A DNA stretch of 64,000 nucleotides, from positions 37,790 through 101,789 of the forward strand of contig NZ_JAFB01000035.1 of NCBI RefSeq assembly GCF_000519205.1, written 5' to 3'. Below are positions 51,238-59,819 of the stretch, piece after piece. The notes under the pieces were generated by a model, which did not search any database, was not told where the DNA came from, and was given only the letters and a program-made list of their open reading frames with translations. This DNA comes from Amycolatopsis taiwanensis DSM 45107. Its GTDB lineage: Bacteria > Actinomycetota > Actinomycetes > Mycobacteriales > Pseudonocardiaceae. Each line of letters starts with the position of its first letter. Within the stretch, counting starts at the first letter, position 1. The position numbers and the translations under genes are program-made.

Positions 51238-51720
51238 TCACCGCATTCGCACGACAACGGTGACCGTCAACCGGTCGAGCCAACTCCGGCCGTCGACGTT
51301 ACGAACGGCCGCGGGAATGATCAAAAAGGTCAGCGCGGCACGCACCAGCGCACGCCACACGCCGACCATCGTTGCGCCGTCGAGCCGGGCGACTCGGATA
51401 CCCATCACCGCCATGCCAGGCGTGAAACTGAAGAAGGAAACGGGAACGATCGTGATCACGGCCCACACGCACACAGACCACAGGTTGTAGGACTGCATCA
51501 GCGCGGAATCCTGGAAATTGGGCCGGAAAAACAAGGAGGTCAACAACGAAGCCAGCACGAGATCGATGATCAGGGCCACGGCACGGGAACCCCCCGTGGC
51601 CACCGAGCCGATCCCGCTCTCGGGCAGGCCAAATCGTTCACCGCGCCAGCGCGGTAGCTCTGTGTCATCGGTTCCCGCCCCCTGCAGGGTGGAAAGCCAA
51701 TCGCCAGTCCATCTCGCCAC
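51238..51720 (-). CDS. RDD-family membrane protein
   Basis: The GTG at 51720 gives 160 residues opening VARWTGDWLSTL, the usual start of this group (the longer frame is not). The RDD domain has GGSRAVALIIDLVLASLL (first helix with the Arg-Asp pair), a second helix with SVCVWAVITIVPVSFFSF, and GMAVMGIRVARLDG. It corresponds to Rv2219A. A transport or envelope role is suspected. It is divergent from glnA and convergent with the AbiEi-like gene. Confidence 0.86.
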   Translation of the reverse strand: MARWTGDWLSTLQGAGTDDTELPRWRGERFGLPESGIGSVATGGSRAVALIIDLVLASLLTSLFFRPNFQDSALMQSYNLWSVCVWAVITIVPVSFFSFTPGMAVMGIRVARLDGATMVGVWRALVRAALTFLIIPAAVRNVDGRSWLDRLTVTVVVRMR

Positions 51721-51774
51721 GTATCCAGGGTATGCCGGTATCGGAAGGGTCACTCTTCCAGGCCCACCAGCCGT

Positions 51775-51812
51775 TTAACGTCTGCGAAACATACAGGTGA
51801 CGGTTGGGCAAC
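51775..51812 (+). promoter_or_regulatory. GlnR operator of glnA
   Basis: Four boxes at exact 6-bp spacings: TTAAC (51775), GAAAC (51786), GTGAC (51797), GCAAC (51808). This is the a-site/b-site arrangement (gTnAc-n6-GaAAc twice, 22 bp apart) defined for actinobacterial GlnR, about 70-105 bp upstream of the glnA start. It implies nitrogen-responsive control. Confidence 0.75.
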
Positions 51813-51880
51813 ACCGCGCGCTTAGCGTGAGCCGAAGAGAGTACAGCCCGGCGATTGTGATTACGAAGGAGTTACAGAGG

Positions 51881-53305
<1,425 letters not shown>

Positions 53306-53321
53306 TCCTCCTGGTTGAGGC

Positions 53322-53357
53322 AGTGCGCTGACCTGCTGAAACGCTGGTCAGCGCACT
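53322..53357. terminator. hairpin terminator of glnA
   Basis: Perfect 12-bp arms AGTGCGCTGACC and GGTCAGCGCACT with a 12-nt loop, 16 bp after the stop. It has a diverged second copy at 56450-56500. Confidence 0.75.
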
Positions 53358-53393
53358 CCTCCAGGCCGTATTCAGGCCGTCAGAGTGCAAAAA

Positions 53394-53588
53394 TCATGAC
53401 CCGTCAGCACCGCGCTGGCGGGCCACGCCGCATTTCGGACACAACACCCCGAGCCCACCAGTTCCTGGCTTGACCAGCAGAAACAGTTGCAAGGCCCGGC
53501 CCACCCGGCCGTCGAATTCTGACTCCGCAAGGTGACCGAGGGCTGTCGTCCGCGTATCTGGCCCAGGTGGTCCCACAAGTGGGGACAA
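53394..53588 (-). CDS. possible small ORF with a CPKC motif
   Basis: A 64-residue frame whose second half is protein-like (GRVGRALQLFLLVKPGTG, then GVLCPKCGVARQRG), with better codon bias than its first half. It could be a zinc-ribbon remnant or a short gene. Neighbouring frames are also open, so the evidence is weak. Confidence 0.25.
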   Translation of the reverse strand: MSPLVGPPGPDTRTTALGHLAESEFDGRVGRALQLFLLVKPGTGGLGVLCPKCGVARQRGADGS

Positions 53589-53637
53589 TAGGGTGAACTC
53601 CGCAGACGAACATCACTGAGGACACGACACGTCGGGA

Positions 53638-54633
53638 TCAGTCCGCGTACACGTCCGGGAAGCCGAATATGGCGACCAGCGCGGGATCGTGAAACTTGAT
53701 CACGCGGGAGACGCCGGCGGCGGTGGGGGCCAGCACCACGGCGCCGTCGGCTCGGAGCGCGCCGTCCGCGTCTCGGTGGTACACGACGGCGGCGGGCTGG
53801 CCGTTGGCCGTGGTGGCGATCATCCGCCAGTCGCCCGGCGTGCCCAGCACGTACGCGTCGAGCACATGGATGCACATCGCCCGGCCCGACTGCCAGTCGC
53901 GGAATGGCGTCGCCTCCAGCGTCGCGTCCGTGCGCAGCACCTGTTCCAGCAGGCCGGCATCGGAGCGCTCGAAGGCCGCGATGTAGCCATCCAGCAGCGC
54001 GCGTGCCCGCTGGTCGGTCGGTTCAAGCAGTTCCGCGGGCCCCGGCTCAAGCTCGTCCAGTCGGGCACGGGCGCGCTGCAGACCGCTCTTGACCGCTGCG
54101 GTGGTGGTGTCGAGGATTTCCGCCGTTTCGGCCGCGGAGAACGCCAGCACTTCGCGCAGGATGAGGATCGCGCGCTGGCGGGCGGGCAGGTGCTGCAGGC
54201 TGGCGATGAGCGCCAGCCGCACCGACTCGCGCGCGACGACCACCGCGGCCGGGTCGTCGGCGGGCGGGGCGGTCCACGCGTCCGGCAGCGGTTCCAGCCA
54301 CGAGACCTCGCCCGGCGCAACAGGACTCGGCGGGCGATCGGGTTCGTCGCACGGGCCGGCCAGTCCCGACGGCAGGGCCCGGATCGTGCGCGGCTCCAAT
54401 GCCCTCAGGCAGACGTTGGTGGCGATCTTGTAGAGCCAGGACCGGATCGACGCTCGGCCCTCGAATCCGGCGTAGGACCGCCACGCCCGCAGATAGGTCT
54501 CCTGCACCAGGTCCTCGGCGTCGAACGCCGAGCCGACCATGCGGTAGCAGTGCGCCAACAACTCCCGCCGGAACCGCTCGGTCTCGGCGGTGAACCGGTC
54601 TTGATTCGGTGTCGCCCGCAAATGCGATGTCAC
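53638..54633 (-). CDS. ECF sigma factor with C-terminal SnoaL-like domain
   Basis: 331 residues. The sigma-2 region is RFRRELLAHCYRMVGSAFDAEDLVQETYLRAWRSY and the sigma-4 region LPARQRAILILREVLAFSAAETAEIL. The last 110 residues form a SnoaL/NTF2-like domain that in SigG/SigJ-type factors modulates activity. No anti-sigma gene is adjacent. It is the last gene of a leftward trio with EthD-like and oxidoreductase genes that appears inserted after glnA. Confidence 0.87.
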   Translation of the reverse strand: MTSHLRATPNQDRFTAETERFRRELLAHCYRMVGSAFDAEDLVQETYLRAWRSYAGFEGRASIRSWLYKIATNVCLRALEPRTIRALPSGLAGPCDEPDRPPSPVAPGEVSWLEPLPDAWTAPPADDPAAVVVARESVRLALIASLQHLPARQRAILILREVLAFSAAETAEILDTTTAAVKSGLQRARARLDELEPGPAELLEPTDQRARALLDGYIAAFERSDAGLLEQVLRTDATLEATPFRDWQSGRAMCIHVLDAYVLGTPGDWRMIATTANGQPAAVVYHRDADGALRADGAVVLAPTAAGVSRVIKFHDPALVAIFGFPDVYAD

Positions 54634-54683
54634 GCCGCGAACCTAGTACCGCGACCCGTCTGGGCGTGGTCCACGCTCCACGA

Positions 54684-55034
54684 TCAGACCTCGTCGAGCT
54701 GCAGGATCATGCCGCGGAAGGTCCCGTAGCGGGTCAGGTTCGCCGTGGCATCCTCGGCGGTGCGCTGGCCGATCTCGGAGCCAAGCGCAGCTTCCAGCGC
54801 AGGCATGTCGTCCCAGTCCAGCATCACGACCATGTAGCACGGCTCGCCGATCACGGCTGCCGGCTTATAACTGCGCGTGTAACGGCGCAGGCCCGGATAC
54901 TGTTTCGCCAACGGGATGTGGACATCGTTGTAATGACGTTCGAACGCGTCGATGTCGGAGGGGGTGTCGTACATCACGATGAGTCGCGCCATCTGCTTGG
55001 CGGCCGGGTCCGCGGTTGCGGTCATCTGTGTCAA
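54684..55034 (-). CDS. EthD-family protein
   Basis: 116 residues. After a short head, MARLIVMYDTPSDIDAFERHYNDVHIPLAKQYPGLRRYTRSY is the EthD dimeric alpha/beta-barrel opening with the H-x-P/PG residues. EthD proteins are small accessory factors linked to oxidative degradation pathways, often without known catalysis. It lies 50 bp upstream of the sigma-factor gene and 60 bp downstream of the oxidoreductase gene, suggesting one operon. An internal ATG (54990) is an alternative start. Confidence 0.78.
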   Translation of the reverse strand: MTQMTATADPAAKQMARLIVMYDTPSDIDAFERHYNDVHIPLAKQYPGLRRYTRSYKPAAVIGEPCYMVVMLDWDDMPALEAALGSEIGQRTAEDATANLTRYGTFRGMILQLDEV

Positions 55035-55094
55035 CTCCTGCCATGGGAACTTCCGGTGTGCGGCGCCACCGGCTCGGTACTAGTTAGGGGTTTC

Positions 55095-56087
55095 TCAGGG
55101 CAGCAGGGCTAGTTTGCCGACGGTGGCCCTGGTTTCCAGTTCCGCGAGCGCTTTTGGGCCGTCGGCCAAGTCGTAGGCGGTGGGTCGGCCGGGGGTCAAC
55201 ACGCCGGCGGCGATGAGCGCGGATAGCTCGCCCATGACCTCGCCGAAGATCTGCGGTGCGGCCTGGATCAGCACGCCGATGTTGAGGCCGATGATGTGGA
55301 CTTGGTGCTTGTACACCAGTTCCCAGTTGGTGATCGGGGCTTCGCCACCCGCCACGCCGTAGACGATGACCCGGCCGGTGACCTGTTTGGCCGCGGCCAG
55401 GCTGGCCTCGAAGGTGGTGCCGCCTGCCGACTCCAGCACCACATCGGCACCGGCACCGCTGGTCAGCCGCAGCACATCGCCGGCGATGTCGCCGCCGATG
55501 GAGTCCAGGACGTGGTCGGCGCCCAGCGCGAGCACTGTCTCGTGCTTGCCCGGCGAGGCGGTGGCGATGACCGTTGCGCCGTAATGCTTGGCCATCGTGA
55601 CCGCGGCCTGGCCGGTCGCGCCCGCCGCGGCATGGACCAGCACGGTCTGCCCTGCGGTGACGACGCCCAGAGGCTTGAGTGCGGCCAGCGCGGTGGGCCA
55701 GTTCACGACCAGGCCCAGTGCCTGCTGCTCCGTCCAGCCGGGGGGCACCGGCACCGCCGCGGCCGCCGACAGCACCATGTACTCGGCGAAAGCGCCGTTT
55801 CCGACGCCGACGACGCGGGCCCCCGGCTGCGGGCCGGTTACCGCCTCGCCCACAGCCACGACCTCACCGGCGGCCTCGAAACCCGCCAGGTACGGTGGCC
55901 GCGGGCCGTCCAGGAACGTGCCGTGGGCCTTCGAGATGTCGGCGAAGTTGACGCCGGCAGCGGCGACCCGGATCAGGACCTCCCCGCGGCCAGGGACCGG
56001 TACCGGCGCATCGTTGATCAGGCGCATGTCCTGCGGGCCGTTGCGGGAAGTCTGCTGCAGCGCGCACATGCTCGCGGGAACACTCAT
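55095..56087 (-). CDS. NADPH:quinone-reductase-like zinc-type dehydrogenase (MDR family)
   Basis: 330 residues. The GroES-like N-domain (PVPVPGRGEVLIRVAAAGVNFADISKAHG) precedes a Rossmann domain with VLVHAAAGATGQAAVTMAKHYGATVIAT as the dinucleotide loop. No catalytic zinc cysteines are present, as in quinone oxidoreductase/QOR types, which are NADPH-dependent. GGDIAGDVLRLTSGAGADVVLES is characteristic. The substrate is unknown. It is the first gene of the trio with EthD-like and sigma genes. Confidence 0.88.
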   Translation of the reverse strand: MSVPASMCALQQTSRNGPQDMRLINDAPVPVPGRGEVLIRVAAAGVNFADISKAHGTFLDGPRPPYLAGFEAAGEVVAVGEAVTGPQPGARVVGVGNGAFAEYMVLSAAAAVPVPPGWTEQQALGLVVNWPTALAALKPLGVVTAGQTVLVHAAAGATGQAAVTMAKHYGATVIATASPGKHETVLALGADHVLDSIGGDIAGDVLRLTSGAGADVVLESAGGTTFEASLAAAKQVTGRVIVYGVAGGEAPITNWELVYKHQVHIIGLNIGVLIQAAPQIFGEVMGELSALIAAGVLTPGRPTAYDLADGPKALAELETRATVGKLALLP

Positions 56088-56415
56088 TGGCGATCAGCCT
56101 TTCTTTCTCGGCGTATCTGAGAGAGACCGGCCCATCGCGTGGCCGCGCTCCCACCAGGTAGATCCGGGCCACCGCAAAAAGGAATCGGCTGCCCCGAATC
56201 GTCCGCGGGATGGCGACAGCGAGTGTGGTCTGGTGACTTGGTGCGGTGCCGCTTTGATCCCGTCAAGCGTCACCCTCCGTGTCCGCCGACGGTCGCCAGC
56301 CCGGGCCGTCTACAGGCCGTCATACGTCGAAGAATGACCACCAACAACGACCGGCGACAACCACAAACCACCAGGTCAAGACAAGTGTCGACCGCAGAGG
56401 CGCAGGTCAGCGCCA

Positions 56416-56570
56416 CGTTTGTGCAGTTCTACGACGTGTGAGCCACATACCTCAACCCGTGCGCTGACTGCCGAAACGTCGCTCAGCGCACGGGTTGAGG
56501 CGGCTTCCAGGGCGTCATCGCGCGAATTTCATGGCCCGCCAGCCCTGTGCTGGCGGGCCATCGCGCATGT
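56416..56570. repeat. diverged duplicate of the glnA 3' end and terminator
   Basis: It matches 53280-53435 by eye. The sequence CTACGACGTGTGA (56429-56441) is identical to the glnA end (53293-53305), the hairpin that follows (stem CCTCAACCCGTGCGCTGA, 56450-56500) is a longer version of the glnA terminator, and CATGRCCCGYCAG further on also aligns. A short upstream frame ends VQFYDV, echoing GlnA's YYDV. The trio between these copies (53638-56087) is therefore probably an insertion. Confidence 0.8.
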
Positions 56571-56615
56571 AGGCCGGCGCACGCCAAGCCCGCTGCGACC
56601 CCAGCGGGCTTCCCC

Positions 56616-57122
56616 TCACGTGAGGTCGCCAGTCTTCTCCGGGCGTGACCCCGACTTCAGGTTCACGGTCTGCACGTGCAGGATCTCGTTGGCTCGCCTG
56701 GAGAAGTCCAGCAGCGTCTCCAACTGGTCATCGGAGTAGTCCTCGATGAGCGCCAGGAAGGCTTCGCCGAATTCGCCGAGCATGAGCTCGACCTTGCGGT
56801 AGGTGCCGTCACGGACGAGTTCCACGATTGCGCGCCGACGATCGGTTCGATCGGGACGGCGTCGCACAAACCCGGCGCGCTCCATCCGGTCAAGGACCGC
56901 GGTGATCGCGCCGCCCCGGGTAAGTCCGACGCGCTCAGCGAGTTGCCCGGCGGACATCGGGCCTTCCTTGTCGAGCACCCCGAGGCAGCTCACGTCGGTG
57001 ATGTTGAGGCCGGCACGGGCGGCCACGGCGGCGTGGAACAGCACTGCGCGGGTGGCGCCGGTGCGTTCCTCGCCGTAAAGGTCCGAAACCAATCGCGCAC
57101 GCTCGTCCCGATCCCTTGACAT
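56616..57122 (-). CDS. MarR-family regulator
   Basis: The ATG at 57122 gives 168 residues: LNITDVSCLGVLDKEGPMSAGQLAERVGLTRGGAITAVLDRMERAGFVRRRPDRTDRR is a textbook MarR winged helix with its wing (positions about 45-100). The C-terminal helices form the dimer. It is divergent from the DHA2 exporter, with a pair of palindromes between them, so it probably represses that exporter and itself. The inducer is unknown. Confidence 0.9.
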   Translation of the reverse strand: MSRDRDERARLVSDLYGEERTGATRAVLFHAAVAARAGLNITDVSCLGVLDKEGPMSAGQLAERVGLTRGGAITAVLDRMERAGFVRRRPDRTDRRRAIVELVRDGTYRKVELMLGEFGEAFLALIEDYSDDQLETLLDFSRRANEILHVQTVNLKSGSRPEKTGDLT

Positions 57123-57146
57123 CGTTGACCACCACACCCAAACTAT

Positions 57147-57175
57147 CTCCAATCTAGAGAGGCTCTAAATTAGAG
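57147..57175. promoter_or_regulatory. paired MarR operator boxes
   Basis: CTCCAATCTAGAG (57147-57159) and CTCTAAATTAGAG (57163-57175) are two related near-palindromes (arms CTCYAA/TAGAG), 16 bp apart in the divergent gap between marR and the exporter gene. The second is perfect. Confidence 0.65.
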
Positions 57176-57228
57176 ATACTCGCTGTTCGTGTTACTTGGC
57201 CAGCCTACCGGCTGCAATTGGGGAGACG

Positions 57229-58674
57229 ATGCCAGCACAGACGATCCCGCGGACCTCGGCCGAGCGCCCCAACCTCGCCCTCGCCGTCGTGCTGGTCGCG
57301 GTGTTCATGGACATGGTGGACTCCACGATCGTCAACGTCGCGCTCCCGCAGGTGCAACGCAGCCTCGACGCCGGCGACGCCGAAGCGCAGTGGATCCTCG
57401 CCGGCTACTCCCTGACCTTCGCCCTGGCGCTGATCACCGGCGGGCGAATCGGCGACATCTTCGGCCGGAAGCGGGTCTTCCTGACCGGGGTCGCCGGATT
57501 CACGATCGCCTCCACGCTCTGCGGCGCTGCGATCAACCCGGAGATACTCATCGGTGCCAGGTTCGCCCAGGGCATCTCGGCCGCGCTGATGGTGCCGCAG
57601 GTCATGTCAATCATCATGATCATGTTTGGGCAGCGCGAGCGATACAAGGCCCTCGCCGTCTATGGGGCTGTGCTGAGCCTGGGCAACGTGAGCGGGCCGC
57701 TGCTCGGCGGACTGCTCACCGAGTACAACGTGTTCGGCCTGCACTGGCGGGCGATTTTCTACGTGAACGTGCCGATCGGCGTGCTCACTTTCACCGGGGC
57801 CGCGCTGTTCATGCCCGAGTCCAGGTCCGATCGGCCACTGCGCGTCGACCTCGTGGGCATCGGGCTGATCAGTCTGGTGTCGTTCGCGCTGATGTACCCG
57901 CTCATCCAGGGGCGCGAGGCCGGCTGGCCGGTCTGGATGATCATTATGCTGGTCGCGGCTATCCCGTTGCTCGTGCTGTTCCACTACTCGCAGCGGTATC
58001 GAGACCGGCGCGACGGCTCAGCACTCGTCCCACCCGAGTTGCTGCGCCACCGATCGTTCGTCATCGGCCTGGTCATACTGCTCATCCTGTACACCGGGCT
58101 CGCTTCGCTGTTCCTAGTGCTCAGCTACGACTTCCAACAAGGTATGGGCTGGTCACCGATCAAGACCGCACTCAGCTGGCTCGGCTGGCCCATCGGCATC
58201 ACCGCCACCTCAGGCTTCGCGCAGCGCTTCGGTGCCACCCACGGGCGCCGCCTGATCCAGATCGGCCTGGTCACGATGTCCGCGGGCATCCTCCTGCTCA
58301 TCGGGCTCATGACCGGCTACGGCCCCGCCGTGGCCTGGTGGCAGGTGGCGACGCCGACCCTGGTGATGGGCCTTGGCATGGGTCTGTGCGTGTCGATCCT
58401 GACCAACGTGGTGCTGGCCGACGTGCCGGAACACAGCGCGGGCGCCGGTTCTGGTGTCACCAACGCGATCCTCCAACTCGGCGCGGCAACGGGCATCGCC
58501 GTCGTCGGCCTGATCTTCTTCGGCCTGGCCTCCGCCGGCCCGGCCACCGCCGAAAACCTGACTTCCGCCGCGTCGACCACATTGTGGTACCACGCCGCGG
58601 CCTTCATCGTGTCGGCGGCGCTTGCTCCACTACTCCGCCCGGCACGCCGGCCGGCTCCGGTACCGGCCCCATGA
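57229..58674 (+). CDS. DHA2-family MFS drug exporter
   Basis: The ATG at 57229 (SD GGGAG) gives 481 residues with 14 predicted helices. Motif D1 is FMDMVDSTIVNVALPQV in helix 1, motif A GGRIGDIFGRKRVFL between helices 2 and 3, and motif C is of the antiporter type. This is a proton-drug antiporter of the 14-helix EmrB/QacA class. Its divergent MarR regulator suggests induction by the exported compound. Specificity is unknown. Confidence 0.92.
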   Translation: MPAQTIPRTSAERPNLALAVVLVAVFMDMVDSTIVNVALPQVQRSLDAGDAEAQWILAGYSLTFALALITGGRIGDIFGRKRVFLTGVAGFTIASTLCGAAINPEILIGARFAQGISAALMVPQVMSIIMIMFGQRERYKALAVYGAVLSLGNVSGPLLGGLLTEYNVFGLHWRAIFYVNVPIGVLTFTGAALFMPESRSDRPLRVDLVGIGLISLVSFALMYPLIQGREAGWPVWMIIMLVAAIPLLVLFHYSQRYRDRRDGSALVPPELLRHRSFVIGLVILLILYTGLASLFLVLSYDFQQGMGWSPIKTALSWLGWPIGITATSGFAQRFGATHGRRLIQIGLVTMSAGILLLIGLMTGYGPAVAWWQVATPTLVMGLGMGLCVSILTNVVLADVPEHSAGAGSGVTNAILQLGAATGIAVVGLIFFGLASAGPATAENLTSAASTTLWYHAAAFIVSAALAPLLRPARRPAPVPAP

Positions 58675-58842
58675 CCGTTCAGAACTACCAGGTCAACGGC
58701 CGCGCAAGTGGGCAAGACGGTGCGGCTTGCGCAGTGGTCCGGCCGTCATCGGGGCTCAACCGGAAGCCGCGCGGCCGATGCCTTGCAGCAATCGGCCCAC
58801 GGCGAACCGGCTAGTGGGTGGGGATGCTGATGCCGATCATGC

Positions 58843-59157
58843 GTGCCCCGGTCTCGGTGCGCGGACGGTGCGTGCTTCCGGGTGCGAAAGGCCAATCCCT
58901 CACCTCGGACCCTCGCCCGCCGATTCGCCGACCAGCTCGGCGCCAGCCCCGGCCGATGGCTGCTCCAGCAGCGTGTCCTGGCGGCTCGCGCCCTTCTGGA
59001 AGAGACCGAACTCTCGGTGGAGACGATCGCCATCAGGGTCGGCCTGTCCTCCGCGGCCAACCTCCGCCGACGCTTCCATGCCATGGTGCACACGACGCCG
59101 GCCGCCTACCGGCGCTCCTTCGGGCGTTCCACCGGTGGCACAAAATCGACGAGTTGA
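58843..59157 (+). pseudogene. AraC-type regulator, C-terminal remnant
   Basis: About 80 residues from SPRTLARRFADQLGASPGRWLLQQRVLAARALLEETELSVETIAIRVGLSSAANLRRRFH (quoted by its features) match the AraC DNA-binding domain with both helix-turn-helix motifs and the PAAYRRSF end. The N-terminal amidotransferase-like part expected for this subgroup is missing; the preceding frame has unrelated sequence. Probably a truncated GlxA/FtrA-type gene. Confidence 0.7.
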
Positions 59158-59253
59158 GGCGAGTGCGTCTATGCCCCTCGCTCCTCAAAAGGTGGCCGAC
59201 TTCAACGCACTGGTCCGGCACGGGCGACTTCCGTGGGGGCGCGCCCAACACCG

Positions 59254-59688
59254 CTAGTCGGACGTCGTCAGAACCTTCAGGTCGAAGCCGGCCCGTTCAA
59301 GGCGGCCGCGCGGATCGTCGACCAGCTTGCGCCTCTCCAGGTCCATGAGACCGAGCGTGCAGGTGATCTCGGCAGCAAGCGTGCCGTCGAGTTTGCAGAT
59401 CTGGTGCGTGGCATGAAAGACCTTGCCATCCCCAAATTCGAACTCCGCAGTGACCTCCACCACATCGCCGCCCCGGATCTCCCGCCGGTAAACGATGTGC
59501 GATTCGAGCAGAACCCCCGACAGGTTCTCGGTCCGCAGGTTGTCCCGGCCGCCCGATGCCTGTTCCATCGCTTCGATTCGGGCGACTTCTCCGTACGAGT
59601 GGTACACGGCATGGTTGAGATGCCCCAGCGTGTCCAGCTCGTAATGCCGGACCTTGACCTGAATGCGGAACGGTTCGCGCTCACTCAC
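59254..59688 (-). CDS. hotdog-fold acyl-CoA thioesterase
   Basis: 144 residues with the 4HBT signature: KVRHYELDTLGHLNHAVYHSYGEVARIEAM (catalytic Asp in ELDTLGHLNH) and VVEVTAEFEFGDGKVFHATHQI. It is expected to hydrolyse acyl-CoA of unknown chain type. It lies downstream of glnE on the same strand, with a dispersed palindrome between them. Confidence 0.87.
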   Translation of the reverse strand: MSEREPFRIQVKVRHYELDTLGHLNHAVYHSYGEVARIEAMEQASGGRDNLRTENLSGVLLESHIVYRREIRGGDVVEVTAEFEFGDGKVFHATHQICKLDGTLAAEITCTLGLMDLERRKLVDDPRGRLERAGFDLKVLTTSD

Positions 59689-59735
59689 GCCCTCACTCTA
59701 AAGACCCACATCCGCCCGCTACGCAACGAGCCATG

Positions 59736-59788
59736 TGGAGGAAGGGGCGTTTGCTACGGATGATCGGTAGCAAACGCCCCTTCCTCCA
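59736..59788. repeat. dispersed palindrome, copy 8
   Basis: Same 53-bp layout as copy 6 except a single arm change (TGATCGGTAG instead of TGATCCGTAG). It lies 31 bp past the glnE stop. Confidence 0.92.
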
Positions 59789-59819
59789 CGTACAGCGTCC
59801 ACAACACGCGGCATCGGAG

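Noticed and set aside
53372..53875. 167-residue minus frame ending near the glnA terminator
   Set aside because: It is mostly a shadow of the sigma-factor gene. Only the shorter 53394-53588 frame has any protein-like stretch, listed with low confidence.
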